In this document: one piece after another, positions 60,367 to 64,000 of the stretch
Layout: every line of letters starts with the position of its first letter
Numbering within the stretch: the first letter of the stretch is position 1
Made by a program: the position numbers and the translations under genes
Origin: VRUE01 sp963702575
Lineage (GTDB): Bacteria > Actinomycetota > Thermoleophilia > Solirubrobacterales > 70-9
Length of the DNA stretch: 64,000 nt
Reading direction: 5' to 3'
NCBI GenBank assembly: GCA_963702575.1
Contig: CAVPCU010000006.1
Span: forward strand, 186,001-250,000
Notes under the pieces: model-generated
What the model saw: only the letters and a program-made list of their open reading frames with translations
The model's database searches: none
What the model was told of the DNA's origin: nothing

Positions 60367-60971
60367 CTCCGGTGCAGACCCCCTATCCGGAAGCCGCGAA
60401 GACTCTGCTGCGCGAGACTCTGCTCGGCGCGGCGCGGGACGAGCTGCAGCGGCGAGCCTGGTCTGAGATCACGATGGCGGACGTGGCCGGCGCCGCCGGG
60501 GTCAGCCGCCAGACCCTCTACAAGGAGTTCGGCAGCCGCGACGAGTTCGCCCAGGCCTTCGTCATCCACGAGGGCGAACGCTTCCTCGACGCGGTCGAGG
60601 CGGCGGTGCTCGCCCACCTCGACGATCCGCGCGCCGCGGTCGTCGCCGCGCTCAAGGTCTTCCTGCGCAGCGCCGGCGAGGACCCACTCGTCCGCGTCCT
60701 GCTCAGCGACGACGGGACTGGCGGGATGCTGCCCTTCGTCACCACCCAGGGGATGCCGGTCGTGCAGTGGGCGACGGCGCGGCTGGCGGCGACGATCGAG
60801 CAGGGCTGGCCGCAGGCGCCCAAGGCCGACGTCGAGCTCCTCTCGGCCGCCCTCGTTCGGCTGGCGATCAGCTACGTCACCGCTCCGAGCGAGTCGCCGG
60901 AGGAGACCGCGGTCTCGATGGCGAAGCTGCTCGGCCCGTTCATCGACCGGGCGCTCGGACAAAGGACCTGA
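60363..60971 (+). CDS. TetR-family regulator of the alkane operon
   Basis: This 202-residue protein has an N-terminal HTH (ITMADVAGAAGVSRQTLYKEFGSRDEFAQAFV) and a helical ligand-binding domain. It is third in the alkB-rubredoxin operon, the usual place of AlkX-like repressors, which release DNA on binding fatty acids or alkanols. It probably binds the inverted repeat at 58965-58990. Its 3' end overlaps the convergent hydrolase gene by 32 bases. Confidence 0.88.
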   Translation: MTPVQTPYPEAAKTLLRETLLGAARDELQRRAWSEITMADVAGAAGVSRQTLYKEFGSRDEFAQAFVIHEGERFLDAVEAAVLAHLDDPRAAVVAALKVFLRSAGEDPLVRVLLSDDGTGGMLPFVTTQGMPVVQWATARLAATIEQGWPQAPKADVELLSAALVRLAISYVTAPSESPEETAVSMAKLLGPFIDRALGQRT

Positions 60972-61755
60972 TCAGGTCGGCGAGGCGGTCGGGCTCCTGC
61001 GCCATCAGGGCGTGGCCGCAGCCGGCGAAGCGCTCGACCCGGCAGCCCGGCCAGCGGGCGGCGAGGGCCTCGGCGTTGGCGGGCGGGATCACCGCGTCCT
61101 CCTCGCCGCAGGCGGCGAGGACCGGGGGAGCGCCGGGACCGGCCGTCGGCTGCTCCTCCGCGTGCCAGGCGTCGATCGCCCGCTCCTGGGCGTCGAGGTT
61201 CACCGGGTCGAGCGCCGCCCTCGCCTCGGCGACGAGGTCGCCGAACTCGCGGTCGATCCCCGGCGCGAGGTCGGCCGGGAACAGCACCGAGATCAGCCGG
61301 CTCGCCTGCTCGCGCGGCGTCCCCGAGCGGTCGGTGAGCCGCGCCCAGGTCGTCGCGTCCCCAGGCACGGCCGCCTTGCCCCCTGGATCGGTGGCGAGCA
61401 GGACGAGCGCCTCGATCCGGCCCGGCGCCCGCACGGCGAGCGCCTGGGCGACGAAGCCGCCCATCGACCAGCCGACAACCGGCAGGCGCTCGATCCCGAG
61501 CGCGTCGAGCAGGCCGGCGCAGTCCGCCGCCATCGAGTCGACGCTCAGCGGATCGCCCGGATCGCCCAGCTCCGACTCGCCCATGCCGCGGTTGTCGGGG
61601 CAGATCAGCTCGAAGGAGCGCGAGAGGAGCTCGAGGAACCGCGGGTCCCAATCGACCGCCGTCGCCGCGTAGCCGTTGAGCAGCAGCAGTGGCCGCCCCT
61701 CGCCGACCGACCGCCAGGCCAGCCGCCTGTCGCCGATCTCGATCGCACCATCCAC
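60940..61755 (-). CDS. Alpha/beta-hydrolase
   Basis: A protein of about 271 residues from GTG 61755: cap start DGAIEIGDRRLAW, LLLLNGYAATAVDWD (oxyanion region), the Asp-containing LICPDNRGMGES, nucleophile elbow VVGWSMGGFVAQ, Asp in CGEEDAVIP and His in GCGHALMAQEPD. It is of the esterase/lactonase/haloperoxidase type. Convergence with the alkane operon does not by itself indicate shared function. Substrate unknown. Confidence 0.86.
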   Translation of the reverse strand: MDGAIEIGDRRLAWRSVGEGRPLLLLNGYAATAVDWDPRFLELLSRSFELICPDNRGMGESELGDPGDPLSVDSMAADCAGLLDALGIERLPVVGWSMGGFVAQALAVRAPGRIEALVLLATDPGGKAAVPGDATTWARLTDRSGTPREQASRLISVLFPADLAPGIDREFGDLVAEARAALDPVNLDAQERAIDAWHAEEQPTAGPGAPPVLAACGEEDAVIPPANAEALAARWPGCRVERFAGCGHALMAQEPDRLADLIRSFVRAPGR

Positions 61756-61869
61756 CGGACGCGCAGCTAAGCAGATGCGAAGGGGGGAGAGTTCGGCTCG
61801 CCACGGCCTTGTAGAGGGGTGAGTGTCGCTACGGTCGTTTCCCCCACTCCTTCCGGTACGATTGATGGT

Positions 61870-62112
61870 ATGCGAACTACCATTGATAATGCCGGAAGAG
61901 TCGTCGTGCCCAAGGATTTGCGTGCCGCCCTGAAACTGAATGGGGGCGACGAGGTCGATTTGACGCTGGAGGGCGAACGGATTGCGTTGACGCCGGCTCC
62001 CCGCCGGACCGAGCTGCATCGCGGACCGCATGGCATTCTCACTTCCAACCTTCACCTGCCGGAACATGGGCCCGATGAGGTCCGGGAAGAACTGGAACGG
62101 ACTCGGCGGTGA
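61870..62112 (+). CDS. AbrB/MazE-type antitoxin
   Basis: This 80-residue protein has the swapped-hairpin motif MRTTIDNAGRVVVPKDLRAALKLNGGDEVDLTLEG and a toxin-binding tail (LPEHGPDEVREELERTRR). ATG 61870 is flanked by short inverted sequences (ATGGTA at 61865-61870 and TACCAT at 61878-61883) that overlap the start codon and may be the operator. It overlaps the toxin by 4 bases. Confidence 0.84.
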   Translation: MRTTIDNAGRVVVPKDLRAALKLNGGDEVDLTLEGERIALTPAPRRTELHRGPHGILTSNLHLPEHGPDEVREELERTRR

Positions 62113-62534
62113 TCGTTCCCGACAGCTCGGTCCTGGTGGCCGGCTTCCTTCCCGATCATCCCTTCTACGACGTGGCAGAGCCCGCTCTGGTCGAGGTTCG
62201 AGAGGCCGGAGGCTTGGTCGCCCACACCACAGCAGAGACTTATGCCGTGCTGAGCGCTCCTTCGGGGGTCTATCGGAGCAAGCCGTCGACGGTCCTGGCC
62301 TATCTCGACCAATTCCTCGAAGGCGGCGCGCCGATCCAGCCGCATCCGGCCGCCTACCGCGAGGCGCTCGAGCTTCTCGTCGACGACGGCCGCGGCGGCG
62401 CCTCGATCTACGACGCGCTCATTGCTCTGGCGGCGCGCGAGGCGAACGCCACGCTAGTCAGCCTGGATCGCCGCGCCAGACCGACGTACGAGCTCTGCGG
62501 AGTCAACGCGAGGTTCCTCGACGAAGCCCGGTAG
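62109..62534 (+). CDS. VapC-like toxin, PIN domain
   Basis: This 141-residue protein has PDSSVLVAGFLPDHPF (first Asp), TTAETYAVLSA (Glu), SIYDALIALAAREANATLVSLD (later Asp) and the domain end. GTG 62109 overlaps the antitoxin stop. It is the seventh toxin-antitoxin module of the window. Confidence 0.86.
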   Translation: MIVPDSSVLVAGFLPDHPFYDVAEPALVEVREAGGLVAHTTAETYAVLSAPSGVYRSKPSTVLAYLDQFLEGGAPIQPHPAAYREALELLVDDGRGGASIYDALIALAAREANATLVSLDRRARPTYELCGVNARFLDEAR

Positions 62535-62594
62535 GAGCGCCGCCTCGTAGCCCGGCCGAGGGCTCCCCCTTGCCCACCGTGCGAAGCTAACAGC

Positions 62595-64000
62595 ATGTCG
62601 TCCGACGGCCCGACCTCGCCGGAAGAGCGCGCAGCCGCCGGCAAGGACGCGCGCAACGCCGCGCCACGATCGAGCCACGGCGAGTGGGAGCCGGCCGCCG
62701 ATCGGGCCGACCCGGTCGAGCTGCTCGAGGCGCAGGCCGCCTCGCGGGTCGGCCAGCTCGTGCCGTTGCGCTACGGCCGCATGTTGGCCTCGCCCTTCGC
62801 CTTCTTCCGCGGCGCCGCGGCGGTGATGGCCGCCGACCTCGCGCCGACCCCCGCCAGCGGCTTCACCGCCCAGCTCTGTGGCGACGCCCACCTCTCCAAC
62901 TTCGGCGGCTTCGCCTCGCCCGAGCGCCAGCTCCTCTTCGACGTCAACGACTTCGACGAGACGCTGCCGGGCCCGTGGGAGTGGGACCTCAAGCGCCTCG
63001 CGGCAAGCATCGCCGTCGCCGGCCGCGACAACGGGTTCGACCGCGATCGGCGACGGCCGGTGGTCGAAGTCGCCGCGGCCGCCTACCGGCGCTCGATGCG
63101 CGAGCTGGCGACGATGGGCAACCTCGACGTCTGGTACCAGCGACTCGACCTCGACGCGATCAAAGCGGGCTGGGAGACCGCGGTCGGCCAGAAGCAGCGG
63201 CGGACCTTCGAGCGCAACGTCGAGAAGGCCCGCGCGAAGGACCGCGAGCGCGCCTTCGCCAAGCTCACCCACGAAGTCGACGGCCGGATCCGCATCGTCA
63301 GCGAACCGCCGCTGATCGTCCCCGTCGGCGAGCTGGTCGGCGAGGAGGCGGAGGGCCTCGATGCCCGCGCCCACGAGATCCTCGCCGCCTACGCCGGCAC
63401 CCTGAGCGCCGATTGCCGCGTCCTCTTCGACAGCTACCGCTTCGTCGACGCCGCGGTCAAAGTGGTCGGCGTCGGCAGCGTCGGCACCCGGGCCTGGATC
63501 GTCCTCCTGCTCGGCCGCGACGAAGGCGACCCGCTCTTCCTCCAGATCAAGGAGGCGCAGCGCTCGGTGCTCGAGCCCTACACGGCGCCGAGCGCGTACG
63601 AGCAGCAGGGCGAGCGCGTGGTGCAGGGACAGCGGTTGGTGCAGGCGGCGAGCGACCTCCTGCTCGGCTGGGTCACGGCGGAGGGCCTCGACGGCGAGCG
63701 CCGCGACTTCTACGTGCGCCAGCTCTGGGACGCGAAGGGCTCCGCCCAGGTCGAGCAGATGGACCCCCGGGCGATGGCGGCCTACGCCGAAATCTGCGGC
63801 ACCACCCTGGCCCGCGCCCACGCTCGCGGCGCCGACCGGATCGCGATCGCCGCCTACCTCGGCAAGAGCTCCGTCTTCGACCAGGCGATCGCCGAGTTCG
63901 CCGAGGCCTACGCCGACCAGAATGAGCGCGACCACGCCGCCCTGCGCGAGGCCGCCGACTCGGGCCGGATCGAGGTCGCGGCCGACCCGAAGGCCGCTTG
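62595..64000 (+). CDS. DUF2252 family protein (3' end outside window)
   Basis: From ATG 62595 the frame stays open to the window end (468 codons). It contains ASRVGQLVPLRYGRMLASPFAFFRGAA, QLCGDAHLSNFGGFASPER, LFDVNDFDETLPGPWEWDLKRLA, VGTRAWIVLLLGRD and LARAHARGAD, the DUF2252 blocks. GDAHLxNFG and the DxNDFDE acidic pair resemble aminoglycoside-phosphotransferase-like kinase active sites, so a small-molecule kinase role is possible. Function is not established. Confidence 0.88.
   Translation, partial: MSSDGPTSPEERAAAGKDARNAAPRSSHGEWEPAADRADPVELLEAQAASRVGQLVPLRYGRMLASPFAFFRGAAAVMAADLAPTPASGFTAQLCGDAHLSNFGGFASPERQLLFDVNDFDETLPGPWEWDLKRLAASIAVAGRDNGFDRDRRRPVVEVAAAAYRRSMRELATMGNLDVWYQRLDLDAIKAGWETAVGQKQRRTFERNVEKARAKDRERAFAKLTHEVDGRIRIVSEPPLIVPVGELVGEEAEGLDARAHEILAAYAGTLSADCRVLFDSYRFVDAAVKVVGVGSVGTRAWIVLLLGRDEGDPLFLQIKEAQRSVLEPYTAPSAYEQQGERVVQGQRLVQAASDLLLGWVTAEGLDGERRDFYVRQLWDAKGSAQVEQMDPRAMAAYAEICGTTLARAHARGADRIAIAAYLGKSSVFDQAIAEFAEAYADQNERDHAALREAADSGRIEVAADPKAA

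Overview
This is a 64 kb stretch of a very GC-rich (about 70%) chromosome with dense, often overlapping genes (ATGA, GTGA and TGATG junctions) and many GTG starts. The gene content points to an actinobacterium, most likely class Thermoleophilia (Solirubrobacterales-like). The support is the order uvrC-rapZ ... gap-pgk-tpiA, large secreted proteins of a type I associate with that class, DUF2510, DUF2252 and DUF47 proteins, PIN-domain toxins, a group 3b [NiFe]-hydrogenase and an AlkB-rubredoxin-TetR operon. The class assignment is inference from gene content only.

Layout. 0-5 kb: end of an unknown gene, then a four-gene 2-oxoacid:ferredoxin oxidoreductase operon (gamma, alpha, beta, and a GltD-like/ferredoxin fusion). 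5-14.1 kb: an exported cell-wall hydrolase, four toxin-antitoxin modules, a secreted Ig-fold protein, a phosphate transporter with its DUF47 partner, and a MaoC hydratase. 14.2-31.9 kb: mostly housekeeping (uvrC, rapZ, an ABC exporter, gap-pgk-tpiA-gpmI, tgt, argS) with a Ser/Thr kinase and exported proteins. 31.9-33.5 kb: a ParA-like protein and ccmGH. 33.5-44.2 kb: a complete hydrogenase operon (hydB, a CRP-like gene, hydG, hydD, hydA, protease, hypC-D-E-A-B-F). 44.4-47 kb: a toxin-antitoxin pair and a 1.2 kb island integrated in tRNA-Gly that carries another toxin-antitoxin pair. 47-56.6 kb: a large secreted protein, a glycosyltransferase, ccmEF and exported proteins. 56.5-64 kb: secG, a candidate 19-residue peptide gene, winged-helix regulators, alkB-rubredoxin-tetR, a hydrolase, a seventh toxin-antitoxin pair and a DUF2252 protein cut by the window end.

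How the genes fit together. Lower-glycolysis enzymes, the ferredoxin oxidoreductase with its own NAD(P)H-linking flavoprotein, the NADP-type hydrogenase and the cytochrome c maturation genes (split over two loci 18 kb apart) suggest a soil-type aerobic heterotroph that can dispose of or recover low-potential electrons; this is inference.

The most unusual signal is in the hydrogenase operon. Between 34,136 and 43,111 nearly every gene is interrupted by single surplus bases: 26 sites I can place plus about five I cannot place exactly. The resolved sites all shift in the +1 direction, and protein motifs and G/C third positions resume immediately after each one. No other gene in the window shows this. 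Localised assembly error, recent decay and genuine +1 recoding are all possible, and raw reads or peptides would decide. The same operon has a HypA that lacks its whole zinc-binding domain.
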